A stretch of DNA of 64,000 nt from Prosthecobacter gellanilyticus (GCF_007992435.1 NZ_BKAG01000013.1:62001-126000); one strand, 5' to 3'. Counted from the stretch's first letter, positions 24,246 through 33,975 are shown. The notes: generated by a model not told the origin, from the letters alone. Translations and numbers: made by a program.

Positions 24246-26465
24246 ATGAAGTTTTGCCCCCCCCTGTTTCTGGCTCTCGCTTTGCTGGTGCCCGCGAATG
24301 ATTCGCGTGCACAATTCTCCGGCACGGACGAGGCGGCGGACCTGTTTTTCCAAGGCTATGTGCTGAAGAATGACGCTGAAAAGATGGAGCAGGAGGGCAA
24401 TCTCCAGGGTGCGCTGTCACTGTATCAGCAGATGAAGCAGAGCTTTGATGATCTGGCTGTGACGCACCCGCAGTGGCAGCCTGGGATGATGGGTAATCGC
24501 CGTGCGCTGACGGAGCAGGCTATTTCCCGGGTGAAGGCTCGGCTGGCGCAGCCGCAGGCGGCTCCGGCACCGAATGCGGCACCCGCAGGCGCGGCTCCAG
24601 CGGCCGCGGCTCCGACGACTCTTTTTGGCATGCCGAGCGGTGGTGCCCCGGTAGCGGCTCCAGCAGTCCCCTCCCCTGCCCCGGCGCCAGCTTTGGGCGG
24701 TGGTGTAGCGATGGCTCCGGCAGCGAATGGTTCCATGCCGAGCTTGGCCGAGGTGCTGTCCCAATGGGAGGCAGCGTATCGCCAGCGCATGACGGCTTTG
24801 GAAAGCCAGAACAGCACGCAGCAGGTGGACCTGCAGAAGTGGCAGCAGTGGTATCAGTGGGCGTCCGGTGAGATCACGACCTCCCGCGACAAGCAGCAAA
24901 AGCTGGAAGGCCAGATGACGTCCAAGGATGAGGCGATCGCGGTGATGAAGATGGAAGTGGCCGCGGGTCGCGCCTCCGAGCAGCAGCTCGACGCTTTGAC
25001 GAAGGAGAAGATCGCCATCGAAGTGGAATACAAAAAGGCGGCGCAGCGCCTCTCTGCCGCTGAAAGTGCTGCGAAGGAAGCCTCGCAGAAGCTGGCGGAG
25101 GCCTCCCAGCGCATCGTCGCGGTGGAAGAAGAGAGGAACAAGATCCTGGCGGAACGTGATGCAGCCGTGAAAGAGCGCGACGCGAAGTCCATGGCGCTGG
25201 TCGAGGCTGAAAAGAAGGCTGACAGCGCCACCAAGGAGCGCGATGCGCTGAGCGCGCAGGTGCTGGGCTACAAGACGGAGGTGGAAGACCTGCGGAAGAA
25301 GAAGACGGCGATCCTGCCAAACGATGTGAAGAAGATCGTGGCGGATTATGAGCACCTGAAGAAGGACTTTGATGAGGCGCAGAAGCAGATCGTGACGCTG
25401 AAGGCGGACTCGATGCGCAAGGATGAGGAAGTGGTGAAGCTGCGCGGCCAGCTGACCACGCTGCAGAGCGAGATGGCAACGCTGCGCCAGCAGAGCGCGG
25501 GCTATCAAACCCAGGTGGCAGACCTGACGCTGCAACTGAAGAAGATCCAGGACAGCGATCCCACGGGCATGACGCCGGAACTGGCGAAGGAAAACACACT
25601 ACTGCGTGAGATCATCATGCGCCAACTGCGCAGCCAGTACCGCCAGCAACAGGCGAAGGACTTGGTGATCTCCGATCTGAAAAAGATGGAAGGCGTGTCT
25701 AACAAGATGCTGAACCAGGTGGAGGATCTGACGCAGAACCGCCTGACACTGACACCGGATGAAGAAAAGCTTTTCACCGACCCGGCCGTGCGTGAACTGC
25801 TGGGCAGCGGTGGCATCCAGGGCACGATGATCGCCCGCGTGTCCAAGCCCGGCGATGCGAATGAGAATCCTGAAGCGACGAAGAACCCTGCGCAGGCGCT
25901 GCTGGACAAGGCCAATGAGGCCTTCTCCGCGAAGCGTTTCCCGGACGCTGCGGCGCTGTATGAAGATGCGCTGCGCGCAGATCCGAAGAACACGACGGCG
26001 CTGGTGGGCCTGGGTTATGCCCGTGAGCGCGAGCAGAAGTATGCGGAAGCTGAGACGGCGCTGAAGAAGTGCCTGGTCTATGAGCCTGAGAATGAGACGG
26101 CGGCCTTTCACCTGGGCGTGACCTACTTTAAACAGGACCGCTGGAATGATGCGATGGGCTCCTTTGAGAAGAGCCTGACGATCAACCCGAAGAATGCGCG
26201 CGGCCGCCACTACCTGGGCATCATTTCCACAAAGCTGAACTTCATCGAGCGCGCGGAGCGTGAGTTCAAGACGGCGCTGGCGATCGACCCGAGCTATGGT
26301 GAGGCGCACTTTAACCTGGCGGTGCTGTATGCCACCTGGGACCCGCCGCAGTGGGACAAGGCCCGCGCTGAGTATGACGAGGCTCTGAAGAAGGGGGTGA
26401 CCCCGGACGAGAACCTGGAAAAGCTGCTGAAGGGCAGCGCGGAGAAGTCCGTCTCGGCACGCTAA
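24246..26465 (+). CDS. Secreted coiled-coil protein with C-terminal TPR repeats
   Basis: 739 residues from the ATG at 24246, chosen because it directly starts a signal peptide (about 1-23, ANDSRAQF). After a helical segment (ALSLYQQMKQSFDDL) comes an Ala/Pro-rich linker (about 110-160), a long coiled coil (about 180-470) of heptad-like Lys/Glu/Ala repeats, and a TPR domain (about 560-720) with four units such as ANEAFSAKRFPDAAALYEDA and YVEPENETAAFHLGVTYFK-like spacing. Probably a periplasmic scaffold. It stands alone behind a repeat-rich 5' region; no catalytic motif seen. Confidence 0.7.
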   Translation: MKFCPPLFLALALLVPANDSRAQFSGTDEAADLFFQGYVLKNDAEKMEQEGNLQGALSLYQQMKQSFDDLAVTHPQWQPGMMGNRRALTEQAISRVKARLAQPQAAPAPNAAPAGAAPAAAAPTTLFGMPSGGAPVAAPAVPSPAPAPALGGGVAMAPAANGSMPSLAEVLSQWEAAYRQRMTALESQNSTQQVDLQKWQQWYQWASGEITTSRDKQQKLEGQMTSKDEAIAVMKMEVAAGRASEQQLDALTKEKIAIEVEYKKAAQRLSAAESAAKEASQKLAEASQRIVAVEEERNKILAERDAAVKERDAKSMALVEAEKKADSATKERDALSAQVLGYKTEVEDLRKKKTAILPNDVKKIVADYEHLKKDFDEAQKQIVTLKADSMRKDEEVVKLRGQLTTLQSEMATLRQQSAGYQTQVADLTLQLKKIQDSDPTGMTPELAKENTLLREIIMRQLRSQYRQQQAKDLVISDLKKMEGVSNKMLNQVEDLTQNRLTLTPDEEKLFTDPAVRELLGSGGIQGTMIARVSKPGDANENPEATKNPAQALLDKANEAFSAKRFPDAAALYEDALRADPKNTTALVGLGYAREREQKYAEAETALKKCLVYEPENETAAFHLGVTYFKQDRWNDAMGSFEKSLTINPKNARGRHYLGIISTKLNFIERAEREFKTALAIDPSYGEAHFNLAVLYATWDPPQWDKARAEYDEALKKGVTPDENLEKLLKGSAEKSVSAR

Positions 26466-26503
26466 GATCGGAACCCGGAAGCCCCTCAGTTAACGTGTGT
26501 CAA

Positions 26504-26587
26504 GTGCCTCCTGGGCCCAGGGGGGCACATGTGTGCAAACTTCCCGTTGCAGGAAAGGGCACGCGTGCCACTTTCGCGGCCCTTTCC
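26504..26587 (+). promoter_or_regulatory. Two consecutive hairpins in the lysC leader
   Basis: Hairpin 1 is built on CCTGGG/CCCAGG with outer GTGCC/GGCAC pairing (26504-26528). Hairpin 2 pairs GGAAAGGGC (26552-26560) with GCCCTTTCC (26579-26587) and ends 11 bp before the lysC ATG. They may be a terminator for the upstream gene plus a leader structure for lysC. No lysine riboswitch consensus was recognised. Confidence 0.35.
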
Positions 26588-26598
26588 CCCCAACCAGC

Positions 26599-27825
26599 AT
26601 GGCTCTCATCGTCCAGAAATATGGCGGCACGTCCGTCGGCAATCCCGAGCGCATCCGCAATTGCGCCCGCCGCATCCTGGAAACCCAGCGTGCCGGAAAT
26701 CAGGTCGTGGCCGTGGTTTCCGCTATGTCGGGTGTGACCGACAGCCTGATCAAGCTGGCGAAGGAAGTGTCCCTGGAGCGCGACCCCATCGAGCGTGAGA
26801 TGGATGTGCTCCTCTCCACGGGCGAGCAGACGACGATCGCCCTCACGGCGATGGCTATCAATGCCCTGGGTGGCAAGGCTGTCTCCCTGACTGGAGCGCA
26901 GGCGGGCATCTCCACGGACCGTGTGCATACGAAGGCGCGGATCGTGAACATCACCCCGGATGCCGTGCACAAGATGCTGGACGAGGGGAACATTGTGATG
27001 CTGGCCGGATTCCAGGGCGAGACCGCCAGTGGCGAGATCACCACGCTGGGCCGTGGTGGCAGTGACCTGACCGCCATCGCCATGGCCGCGGCCATCAAGG
27101 CTGACCTTTGCCAGATCTACACGGACGTGGACGGCGTGTACACCTGCGATCCACGCGTGGTGAAGTGCGCCACGAAGATCGAGGACCTGAGCTACGATGA
27201 GATGCTGGAGATGGCATCCAGCGGCAGCAAGGTGATGCAGAGCCGGAGCGTCGAATTCGCGAAGAAATTCGGCGTCCGCTTTGAAGTCCGCAACAGCATG
27301 AACAACAACCCCGGCACCATTGTGAAAGAAGAAACCCCAGGTATGGAATCTGTCGTCGTCCGCGGCGTCAGCCTTGAGCGCAACCAGGCTAAAGTCACGA
27401 TCGATGACGTGCCTGACCGTCCCGGCATCTCCTCGGCCATCTTTGGTGCCATCGCCGGCGCGAACATCATGGTGGACATGATCGTCCAGAACGTGAGCTT
27501 TGATGGCGAAACGGACATCTCCTTTACTCTCGGCGGTGCCGATTTGCCGAAGGCTGAAGCTGCTCTAAATGCCATCCTCCCTTCCCTGGGTGACAAAGTG
27601 ACGCTCCGCACTGAGAGCGGCATCGCCAAGCTCAGCGTGGTGGGCATTGGCATGCGCAGCCACAGCGGTGTGGCGGCGAAGATGTTCAAGGCCCTGGCGG
27701 ACGTCAGCGTGAATATCCTCATGATCTCCACCAGCGAGATCAAGACGGCGGTCATCGTGAACGAAGGTGACATCGAGAAAGCCGCACGCGCCGTGCACAC
27801 GGCCTTTGGTCTGGATGCGGCTTGA
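26599..27825 (+). CDS. lysC: Aspartate kinase
   Basis: 408 residues from the ATG at 26599, the start that places VQKYGGTSV at the N-terminus as in all aspartokinases. It phosphorylates aspartate, the first step to lysine, threonine, methionine and diaminopimelate. Seen: kinase domain with [28 protein letters not shown] and [12 protein letters not shown]; two C-terminal ACT domains ([21 protein letters not shown] and [20 protein letters not shown]) that normally confer feedback inhibition by lysine and threonine. The length and double ACT domain match the monofunctional class. Preceded by two potential leader hairpins. Confidence 0.95.
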   Translation: MALIVQKYGGTSVGNPERIRNCARRILETQRAGNQVVAVVSAMSGVTDSLIKLAKEVSLERDPIEREMDVLLSTGEQTTIALTAMAINALGGKAVSLTGAQAGISTDRVHTKARIVNITPDAVHKMLDEGNIVMLAGFQGETASGEITTLGRGGSDLTAIAMAAAIKADLCQIYTDVDGVYTCDPRVVKCATKIEDLSYDEMLEMASSGSKVMQSRSVEFAKKFGVRFEVRNSMNNNPGTIVKEETPGMESVVVRGVSLERNQAKVTIDDVPDRPGISSAIFGAIAGANIMVDMIVQNVSFDGETDISFTLGGADLPKAEAALNAILPSLGDKVTLRTESGIAKLSVVGIGMRSHSGVAAKMFKALADVSVNILMISTSEIKTAVIVNEGDIEKAARAVHTAFGLDAA

Positions 27826-27950
27826 TCGGGCGTTTGGGGCGGGATGCGTGTCACGCTTTCCGCAGCTAGAAGCACTCGTTTTCATGTATCGGGAGTGAGC
27901 CTGACGGCTAGGTCGGGCCATTTTCGGCTCAGGGTCAGGGACTAAGTCTT

Positions 27951-27972
27951 TGTAGCGGCGGCAACCGCTACA
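27951..27972. repeat. Short hairpin after lysC
   Basis: TGTAGCGG (27951-27958) pairs with CCGCTACA (27965-27972) over a 6-nt loop. Without T-run; it may be a 3' hairpin of the lysC transcript or a small dispersed repeat. Confidence 0.4.
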
Positions 27973-27989
27973 GATGGGGGCGAAGTTTT

Positions 27990-28020
27990 TTGAACGATCG
28001 GCTCCGGATTGGTGTATTAT
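27990..28020 (+). promoter_or_regulatory. Candidate sigma-70-type promoter for the ClpP-fold gene
   Basis: TTGAAC at 27990-27995 and TATTAT at 28015-28020 with a 19-bp spacer, 44 bp before the start codon at 28064. The -10 matches 5 of 6 consensus bases; the -35 matches 4 of 6 and the spacer is long, so the call is tentative. Confidence 0.35.
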
Positions 28021-28063
28021 ATGCTGTCAGTGGGTCATCTCCCGGGTCCCCTCCATTACACAC

Positions 28064-29389
28064 ATGCGCCGAACCCTAGCCCTATCCACAGTCCTGCTGT
28101 GCCGCCTCGCTCTCGCTGCCGGTGAAACGACTACTTCCCCGGCCGACAGCCCTCCTGAAGCCCCCAAAGCTGCTGAACAACAGCAGCAGAAAGAACAACC
28201 GCCGGCCAAACCGGACCCGCTTGAGGCCATCAAGACCGAGACGGCCAAACTGAACGCCGAGCGAGAGAAGATCGCCGCCCAGCTTGCCCTCGAACAGACG
28301 AAGCAGGACGAGCAACTGGCGCCTCGCCGCCGTGCTTTGGCGGAGCAACAGATCAAGATGGAGGAGATCAAGTCGAAGCTTGATCTCGCGGAGACGGAAC
28401 GTCGCGCCAAGGATGATCCTGCGCTGATGGAGCTGCGTCGTCAGAATGAGAAGCTGATGATCGACTACTCCATCGCGAAGAACGAGACGGACATCGACGG
28501 CTTCAAGTCACGCATGGAAGAGAACGGGGTGCGTCGCAAGACCTCCGCGCTCAGCCTGCAGATGGAGCTTCAGCAGAAGGAAGCCGAGTCCCGCAGCTAC
28601 GCGGTGGGCAAGGCTCCGAGCTACCCTCTGGATCCCCTCCAGGGCAAGAAGCTGGTGCTTTCTGACCGCACGATCGGACTCAATGGAGTGATCACCTCTA
28701 AGACCGCAGATAGCATTGCGGACCGCATCGCCTACTTCAACAACCGTGATGACCAAGCGCCTATCTTCATCGTGATCGATGACAGCCCCGGCGGCAGTGT
28801 GATGGCTGGCTACAAGATCCTGAAGGCTATGCATGGCTCCAGGGCTCCCGTCTACACCGTGGTGAAGTCCTTCGCCGCCAGCATGGCGGCGTGCATCACC
28901 ACGCTGTCGAAGAAGTCCTTTGCCTATCCGAATGCGATCATCCTGCATCATCAGCTCAGCGTGGGTGTGATGGGCAATCTCACGCAGCATCGTGAGAACG
29001 TGAAGGAGCTCGAAGAGTGGTGGAAGCGTCTCGCTGACCCTGTGGCTGCGAAGATGGGCATCACGCGTGATGAGTTCATCGCCCGCATGTACAAGGAAGC
29101 CTCCACCGGTGACTGGAACGAGTTTGCAGATGACGCGCAGAAGCTCGGCTGGGTGGACGTGATCGTGGAAGACATCGAGGAGACTGCTCTTCTACGTCAT
29201 CCTGACACTCAGCAGGCCCAGCAGCAGAACGGCCAGCAGCGCCTTGCCTCGGATGGCGATGCCAATGCCGTCTCCGGCGTGGTGCCGGATCATGATGAAC
29301 GCGGCAAGCCCATGGCCCTGCTTCCCCGCCTGAATCCGCTGGATGCCTACTGGATGTACAATCCCGACGGGTACTATCGGATGCAGTAA
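28064..29389 (+). CDS. Secreted ClpP/SppA-fold serine protease with coiled coil
   Basis: 441 residues from the ATG at 28064, which gives a signal peptide (about 1-19, LALAAG). Then a Pro/Gln-rich linker, a charged coiled coil (about 55-170) and a ClpP-fold protease domain (about 195-380). The catalytic Ser lies in KSFAASMAACI and the His in AIILHHQLS, with the oxyanion strand IDDSPGGSVMAGY as in ClpP/SppA; the Asp is not obvious. Exported members of this family degrade membrane or periplasmic peptides. The coiled coil in front of the protease is not typical of ClpP. A strong intrinsic terminator follows. Confidence 0.78.
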   Translation: MRRTLALSTVLLCRLALAAGETTTSPADSPPEAPKAAEQQQQKEQPPAKPDPLEAIKTETAKLNAEREKIAAQLALEQTKQDEQLAPRRRALAEQQIKMEEIKSKLDLAETERRAKDDPALMELRRQNEKLMIDYSIAKNETDIDGFKSRMEENGVRRKTSALSLQMELQQKEAESRSYAVGKAPSYPLDPLQGKKLVLSDRTIGLNGVITSKTADSIADRIAYFNNRDDQAPIFIVIDDSPGGSVMAGYKILKAMHGSRAPVYTVVKSFAASMAACITTLSKKSFAYPNAIILHHQLSVGVMGNLTQHRENVKELEEWWKRLADPVAAKMGITRDEFIARMYKEASTGDWNEFADDAQKLGWVDVIVEDIEETALLRHPDTQQAQQQNGQQRLASDGDANAVSGVVPDHDERGKPMALLPRLNPLDAYWMYNPDGYYRMQ

Positions 29390-29414
29390 TTAGTTAGGCC
29401 GACTGGTTCTTTTC

Positions 29415-29447
29415 AGAGGGGCGATGCAAGAGCATCGCCTCTTTTTT
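29415..29447 (+). terminator. Intrinsic terminator of the ClpP-fold gene
   Basis: GCGATGC (29421-29427) pairs with GCATCGC (29432-29438), extended by GAGG/CCTC, and is followed by six T residues. Classical Rho-independent structure, 26 bp after the stop codon. Confidence 0.9.
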
Positions 29448-29498
29448 GCATCATTAACTATTCTAAAACCGGGTCTTCAAAATTCGAGAACGCGCCGT

Positions 29499-29948
29499 CT
29501 AAAAAACAGCGTGCCTAACGTACAAGATGGTCTGGCCGCCCTCTTCTCTCACGACAAGCCTAAGGTAGCTTCCGTCGGACTGATTGTGCTGGCGATCCAC
29601 CAGGGTTGGGGTTCCAGGTGGAGGCCACCACTTTACTTTCTCTACCAGACCTCCGGAAATATTGATCGCCTCATTCGGCATGGCCTCAATCTGCGTGATA
29701 AAAGCCGCGCTTTCACTTCTGGGGATTTCAATCCTCGCGATGAATGATGGATCAATTGGCGGACTGTATCGAAAGTTCAGACCCCGCGCGCCAGCCGGTA
29801 TAGAAAGCTTTGCCTGATCCTGAACCATCTGCATCGCTTCCGAATCAAAGCTCTTTTCATTCAGCTCAAACTCCCTGAGCCATCGCGATTCACGACAACC
29901 TGCGAGAGCTAGAATCAACGGGATCAAGCATTTGAGGAGGGTCTTCAT
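29499..29948 (-). CDS. Lipoprotein of unknown function
   Basis: 149 residues. Lipoprotein signal MKTLLKCLIPLILALAGC with the lipobox LAGC at residue 18. The mature part alternates short beta strands (GLNFRYSPPIDPSFIARIEI, YLRLVVREEGGQTILYV) with no recognised family. It follows hrpB by 45 bp on the same strand and faces the ClpP-fold gene. GC content is somewhat lower than in the neighbours. Confidence 0.6.
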   Translation of the reverse strand: MKTLLKCLIPLILALAGCRESRWLREFELNEKSFDSEAMQMVQDQAKLSIPAGARGLNFRYSPPIDPSFIARIEIPRSESAAFITQIEAMPNEAINISGGLVEKVKWWPPPGTPTLVDRQHNQSDGSYLRLVVREEGGQTILYVRHAVF

Positions 29949-29993
29949 TTGATCGTAGATGTTGATGCTGACTCAGCAACAACCTTGAAACCG

Positions 29994-32546
29994 TTACCTC
30001 CACTCATGCCTCGGATACCGTCCACGAAGCTGCGCCTTCACCGCAGGATAGCTTTCCTTCCAGAAGCGACCGAGATCACCCGTGGTCTGAATCGGACGCT
30101 GCGCTGGTGAAAGCAGGTGTACGACCACGGTGATGCGGCCTGCGGCCACCTTGGGGTTCTCGTTCACATCATAGAGCTGCTGCAGCACCACGCTCACGCT
30201 CGGGGCCTGCTTCTCGTCATACTCGATGCGCGCGGTCTTGCCATTCTTCAGCGGCAGACGCTCAGGAGCATAACGATCAAGCAGTTCACGCTGTGAGTGA
30301 CTAAGCCATTGATGCAGCGCCGGGAAGACATCCTTGTCCTTGAGCTGGCGATAGGTCACGCTGCCTTCGCAAACTTGCTCGATGATCAATCGGCGATCAT
30401 CCTCGGTGATCGGTGGGATTTCCATCTCGGGCATCCATTTGGACAGGCAGTTCACGCGCGTGATCCACTGCTCCACGCGCTCGTTCCAAAGCGGCAGCAG
30501 CAGACGGCCGGCGCTCACTTCTTCAGCCAGCAGAGAGGCCGCGGTGGATGAATCAGGCTCGCCGCGTTCCTTGCTGCTGAGCACGAGGCTGCGGAAGCGG
30601 ATCTCCTCCAGATTCACGACACGGCGGTTGATGCTGTCATACTGCGCGCGCTTGCCGCTGGTAAAGTCTTCAGGAAACATCTCGCGCAGCCATTCCTCTT
30701 CCACCTTGGTCACAAGGTTGAGCTGCACGGTCAGTGCTTTGCCCTGCACCTCCATGATCTCAGAGGCGACAAGCAAGCGCGGTGGTTTGATGTGCGCATC
30801 CTTGCCAATGTGCCCGCTGTAACCGCCTGGCAGACGATAAATGCGGCTGCCACTGCTGGTCTCGACACCGAGATGATCACTGAAAGCGGCTAACAAAGTT
30901 TTCGCCAAAGACTCGGGCGATGCCACTTCATCATTGATCGGAAGCCCTGCACGCTGGGCGATGCGCAGGAACTGGTCGTAACTGCGTCCTGCCTCACGGG
31001 CACTCACGGCATGCACATTCAGCGGGATGCAGGCCTGCGGATCGAAGTTCAGCGCCGAAGCACGAATGAAGGCACGCAGCAGTGCCTGGAACTCACTGAC
31101 GTCATTGGGCTCCCAGAAGTCCTCGTTCTTGAAGTGGGAGTTGTTCTTGCCCACCATCAGGATCTCGCGTCCCTGCGCCAAGGCCGCGCACATCGCGGCC
31201 TCACGCACACAGCCATAGTCAGCGGCGGCGAGCAGCATGCGCGCAAAACGCGGATGCGTGGGGAAGGCAGACATCTTCATGCCTGTCTGAGTCAGACGGT
31301 GGTCATGAATGGCACCCAGATCATGCAACAGCGTCTCCGCTTTGGTGAGCGCAGCTTCCGCGGGTTTCTCGAACCACTCGATCTTCAGCTTGGCCTTGTC
31401 CTGCGCGACATGCAGCGCCAGCAGGGCCTCGCCGAGTTCAAGACGCTGAATCTCCGGAAGCTCGCTCTCCGCACGGTGCAGATGCTCGCGCTCGCCCCAC
31501 AACCGAATGGCGATACCTGGCCCAAGACGGCCCGCACGACCTGCCCGCTGCTCGGCACTGGCGCGGCTGATCTTCTGCACGATCAGCGTGTTCAGACCAC
31601 GGCGCGGGTCATAGCTAGCCACACGTGCGAGACCACCATCTACCACCGCGCGAATGCCTTCGATGGTGAGCGAGGTCTCCGCCACATTCGTGCTGACGAT
31701 GATCTTCGGCTGCTCGCCAGGAGTCACGGCCGAGTCCTGATCCTGCGGCGTCATCTCGCCATGCAGGGACACGATGCGCCGGCCCTTGGCAAAGCTTCGG
31801 CCTTGCAGCGCTGTCATCGTCTTGCGGATCTCATAAGCGCCGGGCATGAAGACGAGGATGTCTCCACTGCTGCCAAGTTCAGTGGCGAGGGATTCACAAG
31901 CTCTCGCGGCTTGATCCCACACGGCCTCGGTTTGGTTCAAACGCAAATCTCTGTTAGGCGCCTGATAGCGCACCTGCACGGGGAAGGTCCGGCCTTCGCT
32001 CTCCAGCAGCTTCACCGGCTGCATGAACTCCGTCAGCGGTCCCGGCACCAGAGTCGCGGACATCACGATGATGCGCAGATCGGGCCGCCGCTCGCGCTGC
32101 AAAGCTAGAGCCCAGGCCAGCACAAGATCACCATCGAGATGACGTTCATGAAATTCATCAATGACCACGCAGCCCACGCGCGAGAGGTCTGGGTCCTCCA
32201 TGAGCTGGCGCAGCATCACGCCCTCGGTCACATAGGCCAGCCGTGTGTCACGTGAGGTCACATTGTCAAAGCGCACTTGATAGCCCACCTCGCCACCCAC
32301 ACGGCCATCGCGCTCCTTCGCCACACGCTGCGCCAGCATGCGCGCAGCGATGCGCCGGGGCTGCAGCACGATGCAGCGCTGGCCTTCCTTTAAGATGCCG
32401 GAGTCCAGCACGAACTGCGGCACCTGCGTGGACTTGCCGGAGCCCGTCGGCGCCTTGAGCAGCAGGTTCGGCGTGGCTGGGTCACGAAGCTGCGCCAGGA
32501 CGGCGTCACGGATCTCAAAGATGGGCAGGCTGGCAGGGGCAGGCAT
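29994..32546 (-). CDS. hrpB: ATP-dependent RNA helicase HrpB
   Basis: 850 residues, normal for HrpB (E. coli about 810). DEAH-type helicase: Walker A KAPTGSGKSTQVP, motif II DEFHERH (the family variant of DEAH), motif III MSATL, motif V STNVAETSLTI, motif VI QRAGRAGRLGPG. The C-terminal HrpB-specific region includes AAFPTHPRFARM-like SAFPTHPRFARML and the final HLLSPAQRPIQTTGDL, RYPRHEW. Its cellular role is poorly known in general; it is a cytoplasmic RNA helicase. Distal to an EamA transporter gene on the same strand, separated by 57 bp. Confidence 0.93.
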   Translation of the reverse strand: MPAPASLPIFEIRDAVLAQLRDPATPNLLLKAPTGSGKSTQVPQFVLDSGILKEGQRCIVLQPRRIAARMLAQRVAKERDGRVGGEVGYQVRFDNVTSRDTRLAYVTEGVMLRQLMEDPDLSRVGCVVIDEFHERHLDGDLVLAWALALQRERRPDLRIIVMSATLVPGPLTEFMQPVKLLESEGRTFPVQVRYQAPNRDLRLNQTEAVWDQAARACESLATELGSSGDILVFMPGAYEIRKTMTALQGRSFAKGRRIVSLHGEMTPQDQDSAVTPGEQPKIIVSTNVAETSLTIEGIRAVVDGGLARVASYDPRRGLNTLIVQKISRASAEQRAGRAGRLGPGIAIRLWGEREHLHRAESELPEIQRLELGEALLALHVAQDKAKLKIEWFEKPAEAALTKAETLLHDLGAIHDHRLTQTGMKMSAFPTHPRFARMLLAAADYGCVREAAMCAALAQGREILMVGKNNSHFKNEDFWEPNDVSEFQALLRAFIRASALNFDPQACIPLNVHAVSAREAGRSYDQFLRIAQRAGLPINDEVASPESLAKTLLAAFSDHLGVETSSGSRIYRLPGGYSGHIGKDAHIKPPRLLVASEIMEVQGKALTVQLNLVTKVEEEWLREMFPEDFTSGKRAQYDSINRRVVNLEEIRFRSLVLSSKERGEPDSSTAASLLAEEVSAGRLLLPLWNERVEQWITRVNCLSKWMPEMEIPPITEDDRRLIIEQVCEGSVTYRQLKDKDVFPALHQWLSHSQRELLDRYAPERLPLKNGKTARIEYDEKQAPSVSVVLQQLYDVNENPKVAAGRITVVVHLLSPAQRPIQTTGDLGRFWKESYPAVKAQLRGRYPRHEWR

Positions 32547-32603
32547 GGTTGAACTTCATCTCTGTGCGCTCTGCGAGCCCAGGGGTCAAGGTGCAGAGTG
32601 CCC

Positions 32604-33476
32604 TCACCTGCCCCGCGCCAGCCACACACCGAGCACCGCCACCACCATGCCCACAAGGGCCAGGCCGGTCAGCGTCTCACCGAAGATACCCCAGGCCATG
32701 ATCGCAGTGACCGCGGGCACGGTGTAGAAAAGGCTGGCCACATTCACCGCCGTGCCGCTTTTGATCAGGTAGTTTAGAAGAGTGATGGCACCGATGGACA
32801 GCACCAGCGCCACCCATAGCAGCGCAAAGACAAACTGCCCGCTCCACTGCACCTGCATGGTCTCCGTGGTCACGGCCAGAATGGCAGTGATGATGAGGCT
32901 CGCCGCATACTGCACCACCGTGCTCGTGCGCAGATCAAAGGCCGGGCAATGCCGCTTCTGCCACATCGTGCCCGCTGTGATGCCCACCAGCGCTGCAATG
33001 GCTGGAACAGTCATGATGAAAGTCACACCACTGCCCATCTTATGCGCCACCACCATGATGGTGCCGATGAAGCCGAGCGCCAAACCCATCCATTGCCGGG
33101 GCAGCACTCTTTCACCAAGTGCCACGCCCGCAAAAGCCGCCGTGAAGAGAGGCTGCATGGACACGATCAGGCTCACGACACCCGCGGGAAGACCAAGCTT
33201 CAGCGCCCACACGCAGCCGCTCAGATACAGGGCGTGAATGAGCAGGCCTGCAAAGGCCACGTGCATCATCTGCCCCTTCCCTGCGGGCCACGGAGCGCGT
33301 GAGATCAGCGAGATCGGCACCAGGATCGCAAGCACGATGCAGTAGCGCATCGTCAGGAAGGTGAAGGGCTCCGCATACGGCACGCCCAGCTTGGACCCGA
33401 TGAAGCCACTGCTCCACAGCAGCACGAACAACCACGGAATCGCGGCCATCCATCGAGACTGATGCGGTGAGTTCAT
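32604..33476 (-). CDS. EamA/DMT-family transporter
   Basis: 290 residues from the ATG at 33476. Ten hydrophobic helices in two EamA repeats: WLFVLLWSSGFIGSKLGVPY opens repeat 1, and repeat 2 starts near IAALVGITAGTMWQKRHC. Drug/metabolite exporters of the inner membrane; the substrate is unknown. The start was set where the first membrane helix begins within 15 residues; an upstream in-frame start would add a charged 33-residue extension without support. It lies between the thioesterase and hrpB genes on the same strand. Confidence 0.85.
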   Translation of the reverse strand: MNSPHQSRWMAAIPWLFVLLWSSGFIGSKLGVPYAEPFTFLTMRYCIVLAILVPISLISRAPWPAGKGQMMHVAFAGLLIHALYLSGCVWALKLGLPAGVVSLIVSMQPLFTAAFAGVALGERVLPRQWMGLALGFIGTIMVVAHKMGSGVTFIMTVPAIAALVGITAGTMWQKRHCPAFDLRTSTVVQYAASLIITAILAVTTETMQVQWSGQFVFALLWVALVLSIGAITLLNYLIKSGTAVNVASLFYTVPAVTAIMAWGIFGETLTGLALVGMVVAVLGVWLARGR

Positions 33477-33510
33477 TCGCAAGGTTGGTAAAACAGTTTC
33501 ATCGGTCGGA

Positions 33511-33975
33511 TCATCCTTCGCGCATCGCGACAAAGCTGCCTTCAAACTCCACGCAGACCTTTCCAGCCTCTTCAATCACCGCCTTGAGTGTCAGGCTCGC
33601 ACGCCCCGTCTCCGTGAACTTGAGCTGAAACGCCTCCATGTCTTGATCCGCAGGCCGATGCCCTGTCGCCCTCAGCGCACCACGCACAGGACTGCGATAA
33701 CGAATGCTGCTCTCACGCACCACGATGTGTGCCTGACGGTCGCCCAACATCAACCATAGCAAGCAGTAGCCTGTGAGAGTGGCCAGCGCACTCAGACTGC
33801 CGCCAAAGGCCGTGCCGAGATGGTTATGGTTAGGCGCGAGCGGTGCCTGCAGCACAAGCTGCTGCCCATCCCAGCTCTCCACCATCACTCCCATCGCGAG
33901 CGTCAGCGGGATCTGCTCGTGAAGGAACGTCTCGGTCTCGCGCAGCAGTGGCTCGTTGATGGAAGCCTCACTCAT
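33511..33975 (-). CDS. Thioesterase-fold protein (YiiD C-terminal-like)
   Basis: 154 residues with a single hotdog domain: HEQIPLTLAMGVMVESWDG, APLAPNHNHLGTAFGGSLSALATLTGYCLLWL, IVVRESSIRYRSPV. The NHNHLGTAFGG helix corresponds to the central hotdog helix, as in the putative thioesterase domain found at the C-terminus of E. coli YiiD. Substrate unknown. Its ATG overlaps the end of rpiB by 8 nt, so the two are translationally coupled, though no metabolic link is evident. Confidence 0.75.
   Translation of the reverse strand: MSEASINEPLLRETETFLHEQIPLTLAMGVMVESWDGQQLVLQAPLAPNHNHLGTAFGGSLSALATLTGYCLLWLMLGDRQAHIVVRESSIRYRSPVRGALRATGHRPADQDMEAFQLKFTETGRASLTLKAVIEEAGKVCVEFEGSFVAMREG

Noticed and set aside
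26466-26598. Lysine riboswitch upstream of lysC
   Set aside because: The leader is short (133 bp) and lacks the conserved five-helix core; only two simple hairpins are visible.
31011-32108. 365-codon plus-strand frame opposite hrpB
   Set aside because: hrpB motifs are complete on the other strand; the antisense frame shows no domain.
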